Made by a program: the position numbers and the translations under genes. A stretch of 64,000 bases of DNA, from contig NZ_CP142884.1 of NCBI RefSeq assembly GCF_040760075.1, positions 434,001-498,000 on the forward strand. Reading direction: 5' to 3'. Positions 10,701-18,251 of this stretch are shown here, piece by piece (position 1 is the stretch's first letter; each line of letters begins with the position of its first letter). This DNA is from Sphingobacterium sp. R2. Its GTDB lineage: Bacteria; Bacteroidota; Bacteroidia; Sphingobacteriales; Sphingobacteriaceae. The notes under the pieces were generated by a model. The model saw only the letters and a list, made by a program, of their open reading frames with translations, was not told the origin of the DNA and ran no database searches.

Positions 10701-10759
10701 ACAGTTGCAATTAGCGCACATATCCATCCTAAAAGATTGTTGATTTTAGTATAGTTCAT
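7748..10759 (-). CDS. DUF2723 (GT117) integral membrane glycosyltransferase
   Basis: This 1003-residue protein has about a dozen transmembrane segments in its N-terminal 560 residues and a soluble C-terminal half. The first part carries the family hallmark, with WWDCGEFI near residue 33 and HQPGAPLF near 50; the acidic residue in this first extracytoplasmic loop resembles the catalytic D/E of GT-C enzymes. The motif QPRERDYAYAGSFY lies after the seventh or so helix, and FTYGDNDTYPLWYVQ starts the periplasmic region. DUF2723 proteins are widespread in Bacteroidota and are predicted lipid-linked-sugar-dependent protein O-glycosylation enzymes; the role here is inferred from that. It is monocistronic with its own strong terminator. 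Confidence 0.87.
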   Translation of the reverse strand: MNYTKINNLLGWICALIATVAYVMTAERSTSWWDCGEFIASAFKLQIVHQPGAPLFLMIQNIFSNLAGGDVTRIAFWMNVGSAVCSGLTILFLFWTITALAKKIVVKGVDGSFTSTDLIKIFGSGAVGALAYAFTDTFWFSAVESEVYAMSSLCTAVVFWGILKWENHADEAGADRWLIFIAYVMGLSIGVHLLNLLVIPAIALVIYFKRSKTVTSSGAIKAFLIGVVVLALILWGIIQYTVKVAAYFDLFFVNSLGMGFGTGFNLFMILAVALFVYGIWYSIKKVKPMLNLILISTAFIVFGYSSFAMIMVRAKANPTLNNSDPDNAFSFVSYLGREQYASEPLLNGPTFDAQVVDAEPTYTYRKDKDKYTKVENGMDYKYDKTMFFPRVYSNRDGHDGYYRDYLKIPEGQSPTFADNLKFFFSYQIGHMYGRYFLWNFAGRQNDQQGQGSFTEGNWQAGIKPIDQMHNGGQNAIPDSLKTDPSNNKYYFLPLIIGLIGAFWHFGKRQRDAGIVGLLFFFTGLAIVLYLNQSPLQPRERDYAYAGSFYAFAIWIGLGVFAIADYLSKKVDGKIAAGAATVVCLLGAPVLLGFQNWDDHDRSEKTTARDLAKNYLASCAPNAILFTYGDNDTYPLWYVQEVENYRPDVRVVNLSLLSSDWYMRQMKQKVNQAEGLPINIDDEKFKKGVREVLYYQDMKVPGHVDLDLIMQILLSDDQKNKLELRGGKFENFLPTKNFSLPVNKESVLKNNVVPKAWQESIVDTMSWTYNRNYVSRAELSILNVLLNNDWKRPIYFAATVPNDNYLGLDKYLVQEGFALRLMPIATPAGAEGTLVDTQSAYKDITTKYQWGNMAHASYLDPESYRMITMITNTVMGGTATQLMMEGRKDEARKVAVETYEKMPKRVYLMRDILGYIPIINVLYETGETKRANEIVNRNLKFMTQNMRWYQDIAQTKPELEYSNIGTALRALGAYKSILATTSEKQLLQQVTDLEKLYKQQYGVE

Positions 10760-11046
10760 AAAATGATAACTGTAAAAAGTATTATTAATACGGCTCGAAA
10801 ATAAGGATAAGTTAATAAGAAATGAACTTTATTCTGATTTTTTAACACATATTGACTGAAACAATTTCATTATGTGAACCAATATTGGCTGTAAAGAAAG
10901 TGTAAAGAAAGTATATAAAACTGCACGCATATACTTCTATTGACCGACAACAGCACTGAAAAAGGATTGATGTAAAGATTTTTCAGCGTCAAACAAAAAT
11001 TATTTATTTGAAAATCAGCCGAAATGCGCTTTACACGATATTTTTA
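10760..11046. other. Non-coding gap before the tRNA-Gln genes
   Basis: Together with the promoter at 11047-11077 this forms a 370-base gap between divergent units. It should contain the promoter of the DUF2723 gene, but I find no clean TAnnTTTG on the minus strand. No open frame of note. Confidence 0.4.
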
Positions 11047-11077
11047 TTTGCAGAAATAAGAATAGTCCGTATATTTG
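11047..11077 (+). promoter_or_regulatory. Promoter of the first tRNA-Gln
   Basis: TTTG at 11047-11050 and TATATTTG at 11070-11077 are separated by 19 bases, matching the Bacteroidota sigma-ABfr consensus (TTTG-N19-21-TAnnTTTG) in full. The tRNA begins 53 bases later. Confidence 0.8.
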
Positions 11078-11129
11078 CTTCATCAAATGTGAACGACATC
11101 ATCACGATAGCATACACCTTTGAATTGTT

Positions 11130-11200
11130 TGTCCGATAGTATAAGGGTAGTACGACAGTTTTTGGTTCTGTTTGTCTTGGTTCGAATCCAGGTCGGACAA
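11130..11200 (+). tRNA. tRNA-Gln (anticodon TTG)
   Basis: The 71-base sequence folds as a full cloverleaf: acceptor TGTCCGA/TCGGACA, D-stem GTA/TAC, anticodon stem ACAGT/TCTGT (closing U-U) with loop TTTTGGT giving anticodon TTG, T-stem CTTGG/CCAGG with loop TTCGAAT, and discriminator A. CCA is not encoded. The second copy at 11371 is identical. Confidence 0.95.
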
Positions 11201-11210
11201 CAAACAATAG

Positions 11211-11240
11211 AAAAGGCTTGCAAATGCAAGCCTTTTCTGC
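11211..11240 (+). terminator. Terminator after first tRNA-Gln
   Basis: AAAAGGCTTGCA pairs with TGCAAGCCTTTT in an almost loop-less 12-base-pair palindrome 10 bases after the tRNA. The T run is short (four), so termination may be partial. Confidence 0.65.
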
Positions 11241-11294
11241 GTTATATGCAAGGCTTATATTTATAAAAGGGTTCAGATTTTTTTTAAATTGCAT

Positions 11295-11324
11295 TTTGAT
11301 TTTTAAAACAAATCTCTATCTTTG
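11295..11324 (+). promoter_or_regulatory. Promoter of the second tRNA-Gln
   Basis: TTTG at 11295-11298 and TATCTTTG at 11317-11324 are 18 bases apart. The tRNA starts 46 bases on, so the second copy has its own promoter. Confidence 0.75.
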
Positions 11325-11370
11325 CGTCGTCAAAAAGAAAAAGACGGAAACGTTGGCTTTTTAGAGACAT

Positions 11371-11441
11371 TGTCCGATAGTATAAGGGTAGTACGACAGT
11401 TTTTGGTTCTGTTTGTCTTGGTTCGAATCCAGGTCGGACAA
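11371..11441 (+). tRNA. tRNA-Gln (anticodon TTG), second copy
   Basis: Identical over all 71 bases to the copy at 11130, with the same cloverleaf, TTG anticodon and lack of encoded CCA. It lies 170 bases after the first copy. The flanks of the two copies do not match, apart from the shared promoter form, so each is an independent transcription unit. Confidence 0.95.
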
Positions 11442-11460
11442 CTTTTAAAGTTAAGCATAT

Positions 11461-11489
11461 ATGGATTGTGAAAACAATCCATTTTTTTT
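11461..11489 (+). terminator. Terminator after second tRNA-Gln
   Basis: ATGGATTGT pairs with ACAATCCAT around a GAAA tetraloop, followed by eight T. It separates the tRNA from prs. Confidence 0.9.
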
Positions 11490-11572
11490 AACGTTTAACT
11501 TTAAAAAATAGTCAGGGAATAAAAATATTGAATAAACGACAATACAACAACCCAACATAAATATACAAAACC

Positions 11573-12529
11573 ATGCCTTTGCAATTCAACACGGTTAAAC
11601 TATTTGCAGGTTCTGGCACTACAGAACTGGCCGAAAAAATCGCACAATCTTACGGGAAACCACTAGGAGACAAAACATTATCACGTTTTAGCGACGGTGA
11701 GATTCAACCATTCTACAATGAATCAGTTCGCGGAAGCGATGTTTTCATTATCCAATCAACCAACCAACCTACCGACAATCTTTTTGAATTATTATTGATG
11801 ACAGATGCAGCGAAGAGAGCTTCAGCGCATTACATCACAGCGGTAGTCCCTTACTTTGGTTTCGCAAGACAAGATCGAAAAGACAAACCAAGAGTTGCTA
11901 TCGGCGCAAAAATGATTGCTAATCTGTTGACCGCTGCTGGCATTCACCGCATCATGACGATGGACCTTCACGCAGCTCAAATCCAAGGTTTTTTCGATAT
12001 TCCTGTTGACCATTTGGATGGCTCTATTATCTTCGTTCCTTATATCAAATCATTAAAACTTCCGAATTTAACAATTGCTTCTCCAGATATGGGCGGCTCA
12101 TACAGAGCGCGTACTTTTGCTAAATTTTTCAATGCAGAAGTTATTATCTGTGATAAACGCCGTAAGCGTGCGAATGAAATCGAATCGATGTCGATCATTG
12201 GTGAGGTTACAGGTCAAGACGTTGTTTTGATCGATGATATCTGTGATACGGCCGGTACGCTTTCAAAAGCAGCGGCATTGATTATGGAAAACGGCGCAAA
12301 ATCTGTCAGAGCAGTTTGTACGCATGCTGTGCTATCAGGAAAAGCTTATGAAACCATTGAAAATTCTGTATTGTCAGAAATGATCGTGACGGATACGATT
12401 CAATTGGATCCAGAAAAAGCAAAACAATCGACCAAAATCAAAGTGTTATCCACAGCTGACTTATTTGCGAAAGCCATAAAAAGCGTCAATCAACACTCTT
12501 CTATTTCTGACTTATTTGAAGTAGAATAA
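11573..12529 (+). CDS. prs: Ribose-phosphate pyrophosphokinase
   Basis: This 318-residue cytosolic enzyme makes PRPP from ribose 5-phosphate and ATP, feeding purine, pyrimidine, histidine and tryptophan synthesis. Seen are the N-terminal FAGSGTTELAEKIA, the flexible loop with YFGFARQDRKD, the metal-binding MTMDLHAAQIQGFF, and the ribose-phosphate loop VVLIDDICDTAGTL. Length is normal. The order tRNA-Gln, prs, rplY, pth is a common arrangement in Bacteroidota. It has its own terminator and is not in an operon with rplY, which has a separate promoter. Confidence 0.97.
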   Translation: MPLQFNTVKLFAGSGTTELAEKIAQSYGKPLGDKTLSRFSDGEIQPFYNESVRGSDVFIIQSTNQPTDNLFELLLMTDAAKRASAHYITAVVPYFGFARQDRKDKPRVAIGAKMIANLLTAAGIHRIMTMDLHAAQIQGFFDIPVDHLDGSIIFVPYIKSLKLPNLTIASPDMGGSYRARTFAKFFNAEVIICDKRRKRANEIESMSIIGEVTGQDVVLIDDICDTAGTLSKAAALIMENGAKSVRAVCTHAVLSGKAYETIENSVLSEMIVTDTIQLDPEKAKQSTKIKVLSTADLFAKAIKSVNQHSSISDLFEVE

Positions 12530-12555
12530 GCGTTGCGATTAGCTATTAAATATTG

Positions 12556-12604
12556 GACTCTGGTACGTGAAGCATTTAGCGAAACGACCAGGGTCTTTTT
12601 TTTG
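12556..12604 (+). terminator. Terminator after prs
   Basis: GACTCTGGT pairs with ACCAGGGTC (one G-T) and is followed by eight T. The loop is long (about 21 bases). Confidence 0.65.
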
Positions 12605-12756
12605 TATGGCTCCCCACCCTTTTCTAAAAGCAACAACTATTTAAAAATACTATTTCGCATGGTTCTTCTTTTTTTAGCCCTAGGCGAATAGCTTTTTAGT
12701 TTGTGAATAAGTGAACAATACTTAATTTATATCAATTCCCACATTACCAAGGAGAC

Positions 12757-12800
12757 AACAGGGGGGTAGCAAGGGGTAAAACCCCTATTAACCCCCTGTT
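12757..12800. repeat. Nested G/C inverted repeat in intergenic DNA
   Basis: AACAGGGGGGT (12757-12767) pairs with ACCCCCTGTT (12791-12800) with one bulged G, and inside it AGGGGT (12772-12777) pairs with ACCCCT (12781-12786) across an AAA loop. There is no T run, so it is not a normal terminator. Function unknown. Confidence 0.6.
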
Positions 12801-12965
12801 ATTTCCGTACTAAAAGAGTCATATTTCGGTTTTAATATAGGAAATGGTATCAATTTGGTCTTACATTGAGCTAATCAGTAAATTAGAATAGGTATAATCA
12901 TGAGAATGGAAAAGTTCATAATCTTGAATAAGTGCCTGTTTTCGAAAGAATAGCAGCATCATTTT

Positions 12966-12996
12966 TTTGATAATATCAGAAATTAACTTATCTTTG
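12966..12996 (+). promoter_or_regulatory. Promoter of rplY
   Basis: TTTG at 12966-12969 and TATCTTTG at 12989-12996, 19 bases apart, are an exact consensus promoter. The leader to the ATG at 13024 is about 20 bases. Confidence 0.82.
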
Positions 12997-13023
12997 CACC
13001 TCAAATTTATAAAAAAATTAAAG

Positions 13024-13620
13024 ATGAAATCAATTGCTATTAGCGGTTCTGTAAGACAGAACGTAGGGAAAAGAGATGCAAAAGAATTGCGTTACCAAGG
13101 CTTAGTACCAGCAGTACTTTACGGTGGTACAGAGCAAACAGCTCTTTCTGTATCCGCAGCTGATTTGAAACCAGTTCTTTACACTGCTGACGTAATCATT
13201 GTTGAATTAAACATTGGCGGTCAAACTAAAAGAGCTATTGTTCAAGACGCACAATTCCACCCATTAACTGACTTAGTTACTCACGTTGACTTTTTAGAGT
13301 TATTTGATGATAAAGAAGTATCATTGAATATCCCTATCAAATTGACAGGAACATCTCCAGGTGTTAAAATGGGGGGTAAATTAGTTCAAAAATTACGTAA
13401 TTTACGCGTAAAAGCTTTACCTGCAAACTTACCGCAAGAAATTGAAGTACCAATGGAATCTTTAGAGGTTGGTAAATCAGTTCGTGTGGGTCAAATTCAA
13501 TTGGAAAACGCAAAAGTATTGAACAATGCTGATGATACAATCGTATCAGTAATCATGTCTCGTGCATTGCGTCAAGCTGAACAAGAAGCTGCTAAAGCAA
13601 CTAAAGGTGGTAAAAAATAA
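13024..13620 (+). CDS. rplY: 50S ribosomal protein L25 / general stress protein Ctc
   Basis: The 198-residue protein has the N-terminal L25 5S-rRNA-binding beta-barrel (MKSIAISGSVRQNVGKRDAK ... VPAVLYGG) followed by the C-terminal TL5/CTC beta domain up to about residue 185 and a lysine-rich tail. It binds 5S rRNA in the large subunit. An in-frame ATG lies 57 bases upstream, but it sits before the predicted -7 box, so the start at 13024 is preferred. The gene is flanked by an exact promoter and a terminator, so it is monocistronic. Codon use is biased to favoured codons, as expected for a ribosomal protein. Confidence 0.95.
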   Translation: MKSIAISGSVRQNVGKRDAKELRYQGLVPAVLYGGTEQTALSVSAADLKPVLYTADVIIVELNIGGQTKRAIVQDAQFHPLTDLVTHVDFLELFDDKEVSLNIPIKLTGTSPGVKMGGKLVQKLRNLRVKALPANLPQEIEVPMESLEVGKSVRVGQIQLENAKVLNNADDTIVSVIMSRALRQAEQEAAKATKGGKK

Positions 13621-13647
13621 TCTGAACAAGATTTTAAGATACTGCAG

Positions 13648-13675
13648 AAAGCACCGGAATTCGGTGCTTTTTTTG
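13648..13675 (+). terminator. Terminator after rplY
   Basis: AAAGCACCG pairs with CGGTGCTTT around GAATT and is followed by a run of T. Confidence 0.88.
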
Positions 13676-13689
13676 TTTACTAAAATTTT

Positions 13690-13697
13690 TATTTTTG
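13690..13697 (+). promoter_or_regulatory. -7 box for pth
   Basis: TATTTTTG matches TAnnTTTG and ends only 4 bases before the ATG at 13702, which implies a leaderless or nearly leaderless mRNA. It lies just after the rplY terminator. Confidence 0.6.
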
Positions 13698-13701
13698 CAT
13701 C

Positions 13702-14265
13702 ATGAATTATCTTATCGTTGGATTAGGCAATATTGGCAGTGAATATGCCGACACAAGGCATAATATCGGTTTTATGGTTGCCGATGAGCTTGTTAAACAG
13801 GCCAGTGCTAGCTTCTCCTTGCTAAAATTAGCCTATTATAGTGAATTTAAGCAAAGAGGGCATAATATCACCGTCATTAAACCTACGACTTACATGAACT
13901 TAAGTGGAAAGGCTGTTAATTATTATATGCAACAATGTAAAGTCCCAATTCAGCATGTATTGGTAATTGTAGATGATTTGGCGATCCCTTTCGGCTCACT
14001 ACGCATGAAGCCTAAGGGAAGTAGCGCTGGTCATAACGGACTCAAATCCATTGAAAAGCTTTGCGGTGGACAAGCATATCCCCGTTTACGTTTTGGCATT
14101 GGAGACAACTACCCAAAAGGCAGACAGGTCGATTATGTACTTGGCCCTTTTGATAAAGATGAACAAGCAGAATTACCGGCTTTAATAGACCATTCCGTCA
14201 AAATGATCCAGAGTTTTGTTAATATCGGCATCGAGCTAACCATGACAAATCTGAATACGAAATAA
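13702..14265 (+). CDS. pth: Peptidyl-tRNA hydrolase
   Basis: This 187-residue enzyme releases peptides from peptidyl-tRNA that drops off ribosomes. The N-terminal YLIVGLGNIGSEYADTRHNI holds the catalytic His, KPTTYMNLSG provides the substrate-binding Asn, DDLAIPFG holds the catalytic Asp, and GSSAGHNGLKSI the second conserved Asn. Length is normal. It follows rplY, a frequent pairing, but has its own -7 box and terminator. Confidence 0.96.
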   Translation: MNYLIVGLGNIGSEYADTRHNIGFMVADELVKQASASFSLLKLAYYSEFKQRGHNITVIKPTTYMNLSGKAVNYYMQQCKVPIQHVLVIVDDLAIPFGSLRMKPKGSSAGHNGLKSIEKLCGGQAYPRLRFGIGDNYPKGRQVDYVLGPFDKDEQAELPALIDHSVKMIQSFVNIGIELTMTNLNTK

Positions 14266-14292
14266 AAAAAGCCGACTAGATCGGCTTTTTTT
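14264..14292 (+). terminator. Terminator after pth
   Basis: A-run plus GCCGA pairs with TCGGC plus T-run around CTAGA. The stem starts at the pth stop codon. The flanking A and T runs let it work in both directions. Confidence 0.88.
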
Positions 14293-14379
14293 GTGTAACT
14301 CTTACGCGCTTCTTGTGTATAGACCTTATATTAGGCGTCGGCGTTGTGTTATTATTGTACACAACCCGATTTGAATGGA

Positions 14380-16176
14380 TTATTCCTCCTTTTCTTTTTT
14401 AAGCGCTTCACCTTTTTCTTTATCCAACTGGATCCTAATTACTTTCTTTACTTTTCCTGACAAACGATCCTCAACATCAGAAGATAATGCTTCAGGATGC
14501 TCCTTCACATAAGCCTTAGTGGTCACAATGACAACGCCATTCTCCGCCTGATCGCCATATCGTGCAGTAGCAGGATTATTTTTCAAAACCGATATGTTAT
14601 CTATTGTATTCGGGTCTAACCCACTTAACTGGGCGTTTTCGACAATTTTCCCGTCGATCACAAGTAGAGGGTTTTCCTTAGATGCATTAACTCCACGAAA
14701 CTCAATACTGCGGACAGCAGCTTTCCTCGCCCCATCATCTGATAACCCAATGATATTTCCAGAGATTCCCTCCGTTCGGCCTTTGAGATCCGGTTCAGTC
14801 GTATTTATAGATTTATAGCTCGCCACAACAACTTTCGTAGGGTTTCCATTCATCTTAATCTTGGGAACATTAACCGCATCGTCCTTTTTATCATAAGTAA
14901 AAGTAAAGGGCTGATTCATTACCATAGGTGAACCGTTTTTTCTCAACGTGACAAGAATAACACCATTCTTCCCTTTTTCACCATATATTGCCTTACCATT
15001 ATTCTTAATTACATTAATCGATTCGATTTCCGATGATGGAATTGCCGACATCATGTTTGAATTAACCTCTTTTCCTTCCACAATATAGAGAGGCTCCTTT
15101 ACAGAATTCATATTTGTCCGAAAATGAATCGTATCCATTACACCTTTTGGCTTCAAGGTACCTTTTGTCATTTGCCTGGTAAGCAAATCTTCCGCTAAAG
15201 GCTTACTTACCTTGCTACTTATCGTTGCAGGCAAAGCAACATCAACTTGTAAGTCCTTGCCCAGCTGGATAACCCTTGTTTTATTTACCTGCTCAACGAC
15301 CCCTTCTATACTTCCCTCGGCTTTACTTACTGTAAATGCTGCTCCCGTCAATAAAAATACCGGTAAAAGAAAGGCATATTTACTCAGCGCTATTTTCGAT
15401 GATCGTTTCTTGTTCATCATCACAATACGCCGTTTTAAAAGTTTAAAATTAAACTGATTGCTTAATCCCACCGAGCCCCCCTTTTTAGACACGTTCAATA
15501 AGCTGTACTGGTAGGCTTGCTTGTCCACACCTTTATCTAAGACTTGTTGATCAGTCAAGAACTCCAAATTTTGACGAATAGCCCTACGCATCAACCAAAC
15601 GAAGGGATTGTACCAACAGCATACCAATATCATTTCAAACAATAAAATATCCACACTGTGAAGACCTTTCACATGAATATCCTCATGCTTAAAAATATCT
15701 TTCAGTTCAGCATCCTGATGCTGTCCCTTATTGACATATATTTTATTCAAAAACGAAAATGGAACAATCGGAATAAGCACATTCCGGAATAAATACGTCC
15801 GCCATTGATCGGACTTAGAATTCAGATGAATCCGCAATAAACTCAATAATTGAAATACAAACTTCGCTAACAGCACCATTGCACCAACCATAAATGTAAT
15901 TTCCACCAACCTTCCCAAGGTCAGTTGTTGCTGCACTTCAGGCTTAGTAATATAAAGCGAAATCTGCTCGCCTACCAACCCCATATTCAACCCGCGCTGT
16001 ACGAACAAAGACTTTAAATCAAGAAACGGATATACAAAAGCAAACAGCCCTCCGGCCAAAAAGTAAACGCGATTTAGCACATAGAATGTCAGTCCTTTCA
16101 ATAATCCAATATATCCTAAATAGATAATACCCAACAACAGGTTGACTTGTATAATATAGGTGAGTAAGCTTTCCAT
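14380..16176 (-). CDS. M56 BlaR1-like membrane metallopeptidase with TonB-plug-like repeats
   Basis: This 598-residue protein has three or four N-terminal transmembrane segments (about residues 5-55 and 90-112), then the gluzincin motif HEDIH at 164-168 with a downstream Glu near 205, and another membrane segment at about 266-283. The extracytoplasmic C-terminal part carries two copies of a TonB-receptor plug-like unit: one with LYIVEGKEV ... GEKGKNGVILVT, the other with LLVIDGKIV ... GDQAENGVVIVT. In BlaR1/MecR1 the M56 domain is activated by a signal and cleaves the repressor. Here the sensor domain is not penicillin-binding but plug-like, as in other Bacteroidota. The start lies 4 bases after the blaI-like stop. 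Confidence 0.87.
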   Translation of the reverse strand: MESLLTYIIQVNLLLGIIYLGYIGLLKGLTFYVLNRVYFLAGGLFAFVYPFLDLKSLFVQRGLNMGLVGEQISLYITKPEVQQQLTLGRLVEITFMVGAMVLLAKFVFQLLSLLRIHLNSKSDQWRTYLFRNVLIPIVPFSFLNKIYVNKGQHQDAELKDIFKHEDIHVKGLHSVDILLFEMILVCCWYNPFVWLMRRAIRQNLEFLTDQQVLDKGVDKQAYQYSLLNVSKKGGSVGLSNQFNFKLLKRRIVMMNKKRSSKIALSKYAFLLPVFLLTGAAFTVSKAEGSIEGVVEQVNKTRVIQLGKDLQVDVALPATISSKVSKPLAEDLLTRQMTKGTLKPKGVMDTIHFRTNMNSVKEPLYIVEGKEVNSNMMSAIPSSEIESINVIKNNGKAIYGEKGKNGVILVTLRKNGSPMVMNQPFTFTYDKKDDAVNVPKIKMNGNPTKVVVASYKSINTTEPDLKGRTEGISGNIIGLSDDGARKAAVRSIEFRGVNASKENPLLVIDGKIVENAQLSGLDPNTIDNISVLKNNPATARYGDQAENGVVIVTTKAYVKEHPEALSSDVEDRLSGKVKKVIRIQLDKEKGEALKKEKEE

Positions 16177-16180
16177 GCTA

Positions 16181-16543
16181 TCAAGATTTATTATGCTTAA
16201 TCATGTCCATAATTTCCTTTAATTCATCAGCTGTTAATTTCTCTTCCTGCACAAAGAAAGATACCATCTCCTTATAGGAATTTTTAAAATAATCACCGAC
16301 AAAGGAATTCATAAATTTCGCTTTATAATCTTCCTCACTCACCATTGGTTCATAGCGCTTGGCGTTGGCATAACGAACTGCTTTCACAAAATCTTTACGT
16401 TCCAGATTCTTTACTGTTGAAGCTAAAGTGGTGTAAGGCATCTTTTCACCTTTGATATTATCTAAGATCTCCTTTATAAATCCACCATTGAGACTCCAAA
16501 TCGACTGCATTGCCTGTTCTTCCTGTGCTGTTAATTTTTCCAT
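16181..16543 (-). CDS. BlaI/MecI/CopY-family transcriptional repressor
   Basis: This 120-residue protein is a winged-helix repressor of the BlaI type: N-terminal LTAQEEQAMQSIWSLNGGFI, the recognition region with PYTTLASTVKNLERKDFV, and a C-terminal dimerisation helix pair. Its partner, the M56 protease, is encoded 4 bases downstream and should inactivate it by cleavage, de-repressing the operon and possibly other targets. Two palindromes flank the -7 box upstream, which suggests autoregulation. The regulon is unknown; no beta-lactamase gene is near. Confidence 0.93.
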   Translation of the reverse strand: MEKLTAQEEQAMQSIWSLNGGFIKEILDNIKGEKMPYTTLASTVKNLERKDFVKAVRYANAKRYEPMVSEEDYKAKFMNSFVGDYFKNSYKEMVSFFVQEEKLTADELKEIMDMIKHNKS

Positions 16544-16577
16544 GCCTATATCTACTTTATCTAATCTTTCACTAATC

Positions 16578-16625
16578 TACGAATAATTCGTAAATACCAA
16601 AAGTATTTTTATTTGTTTTACAAAT
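16578..16625 (-). promoter_or_regulatory. Promoter and paired operators of the blaI-M56 operon
   Basis: The minus strand holds a -7 box TACTTTTG at 16598-16605. It is bracketed by two perfect 15-base palindromes: TACGAATAATTCGTA (16578-16592), which covers the expected start of transcription, and ATTTGTTTTACAAAT (16611-16625), which covers the -33 region. BlaI-family repressors bind such dyads, often with TACA/TGTA half-sites, so these are the likely operators. The remaining DNA up to 16875 shows no gene. Confidence 0.6.
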
Positions 16626-16875
16626 AAGCAGTAATACCACAGTCTTCCTTGATTAAAAAAACAAACGGCTCATTTCCTGCGTATTTAAACTCAAATCCCA
16701 CGAATATAAGTTAGCTGGCAGAAAATTTGTTATAGGATTATTTTAATTCTAAATTCACTATAAATCGTGTCCTCCATTGGAAAGAAAAAAATCAACTGGA
16801 TAAATTCAATGCAATCCGATCGATTGGAAGCATAAAAAGTAAGAAGATGATTTAAGTTAAATACAATTAAGATAA

Positions 16876-18246
16876 ATGGCTAAAAATATTAAAGCGATCA
16901 AATGCCCGCATTGTGGGAGTATAAAAATCACCACACTACGTCCTGATTATTATAAATGTGACAGCTGCGGAACAGAATTTTTTCTCGATAGCGACGATAT
17001 CAATATCAATCACAACTACAACTATCCGCGCAACAATACAGACCAATATAAAGCCCTACGGATTGTCCTGTTCGCCGTGGTTGGATTTATCGCGGTCATG
17101 TTTATCATCGGGGCGATCAGTGCTATTTTTTCCAAGAAGCCTGAGCCAAGTTATTCGACTTATAGTGGTTCCAACTCAGCGAACGAGAAAGAAGAGGCAG
17201 AGCCGCTTGAATGGAACTATGCGAGTAATACGTTATTCATGGACAAAAATAATACGCCGCATGTGGTGGTCGTTGGTAATGTAGGAACATTTAGGAAAAG
17301 AATGGATTCAGCCAAAGACAACAAGGTATACATTGGGCTTTTTGATCCTAAAACAGGTAAAAAAGAATGGGTAAAAGCATTGATGGATACTCCTGTTGAA
17401 TTATCGAGCAGCGACGTTAAACTTCAGGTATTTGAAGATCAAAACCTTTACATCATTGTCAAGTCCAAATACATCTATCAACTCGACAAAAACACGCTCA
17501 CGTATAAGAGTGTTTTGGAAAATTATGTAAAAGATGCCCCATCCTTAAGTACCGGCATAGCCAAAGTTGAATTTAAGTATGAAGACTATGGTTCCGCTTA
17601 TCAAATTATCAACAATGAAGGTCAAAATCTGGCCTATTACCCTTTAATAAATAAGGCTATCCCGGATAAAATGCTCTATGAGGAAAGAAGAAAGAAACTA
17701 CCTAATCCAACGACAAAAACGGAGTTCACTTTTTCAAGTAAGTCCAGCTATTATCCAGAGGAAAAAATTCAGTTGATCCAGTATACTTACCATTATCAAT
17801 ATGGATATCCAAAAGATACCCCGCGGTTTTCTTGGGATAAGGATTATGGTGGATCGGGCATTTTTACGGACCGAGATCCCTATAAAAAGGTATTAATCAA
17901 TCCGTGGCAATTTAAAGGAGCGCGTTTGATTAGCTTCAAAGACTTTACGCCAGGCAGACTTTACTTTCAGCCTATAGTGGTCGCCCAAAATGACAAAACG
18001 CTCCTTATCGCCTATAAGCCAACACCAGCTGAAGACGATCCTTTCCAGATCCAACTATTGGACATCACAACTGGGGCTATACAAAAAACGTTCACTACTG
18101 ACCTCAAGTCCATCTACGGAAATGGGACACTGTTAAAAGACGGCTTTATCGTAAGAGGCTCGAGTGATTATTATTATTTTGATAATAATGGAAAACAAAT
18201 CAACAAATTTGAAGGGTATAATCCCAAATTTGACACGCTAAATTAA
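16876..18246 (+). CDS. Membrane protein with zinc ribbon and propeller-like domain
   Basis: This 456-residue protein opens with a rubredoxin-type zinc ribbon (C10-x2-C13 and C28-x2-C31), has one transmembrane helix at about residues 61-86 (IVLFAVVGFIAVMFIIGAIS), then a low-complexity E/S linker and a large beta-rich domain with repeated strands such as NTPHVVVVGNVGTF and KVYIGLFDPKTGKKEWVKAL that look like a PQQ/WD-type propeller. The topology would put the zinc ribbon in the cytosol and the propeller outside. It is first in a tight three-gene operon with an SPFH-SHOCT protein (5-base gap). Zinc-ribbon membrane proteins next to SPFH proteins also occur in the B. subtilis ydjFGHI operon. Function unknown. 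Confidence 0.8.
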   Translation: MAKNIKAIKCPHCGSIKITTLRPDYYKCDSCGTEFFLDSDDININHNYNYPRNNTDQYKALRIVLFAVVGFIAVMFIIGAISAIFSKKPEPSYSTYSGSNSANEKEEAEPLEWNYASNTLFMDKNNTPHVVVVGNVGTFRKRMDSAKDNKVYIGLFDPKTGKKEWVKALMDTPVELSSSDVKLQVFEDQNLYIIVKSKYIYQLDKNTLTYKSVLENYVKDAPSLSTGIAKVEFKYEDYGSAYQIINNEGQNLAYYPLINKAIPDKMLYEERRKKLPNPTTKTEFTFSSKSSYYPEEKIQLIQYTYHYQYGYPKDTPRFSWDKDYGGSGIFTDRDPYKKVLINPWQFKGARLISFKDFTPGRLYFQPIVVAQNDKTLLIAYKPTPAEDDPFQIQLLDITTGAIQKTFTTDLKSIYGNGTLLKDGFIVRGSSDYYYFDNNGKQINKFEGYNPKFDTLN

Positions 18247-18251
18247 TAACT

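Larger units (their letters stand above)
12530..13023. other. Long non-coding gap between prs and rplY
   Basis: This 494-base stretch holds the prs terminator, an isolated G/C-rich hairpin at 12757-12800 and the rplY promoter at its right end. No open frame longer than a few codons with a plausible start was seen. Confidence 0.5.

Noticed and set aside
11031-11294. An 87-codon minus-strand frame
   Set aside because: It runs across the first tRNA-Gln gene in antisense and across its terminator.
12967-13023. N-terminal extension of L25
   Set aside because: The upstream ATG lies before the predicted -7 box and the family starts at the inner ATG.
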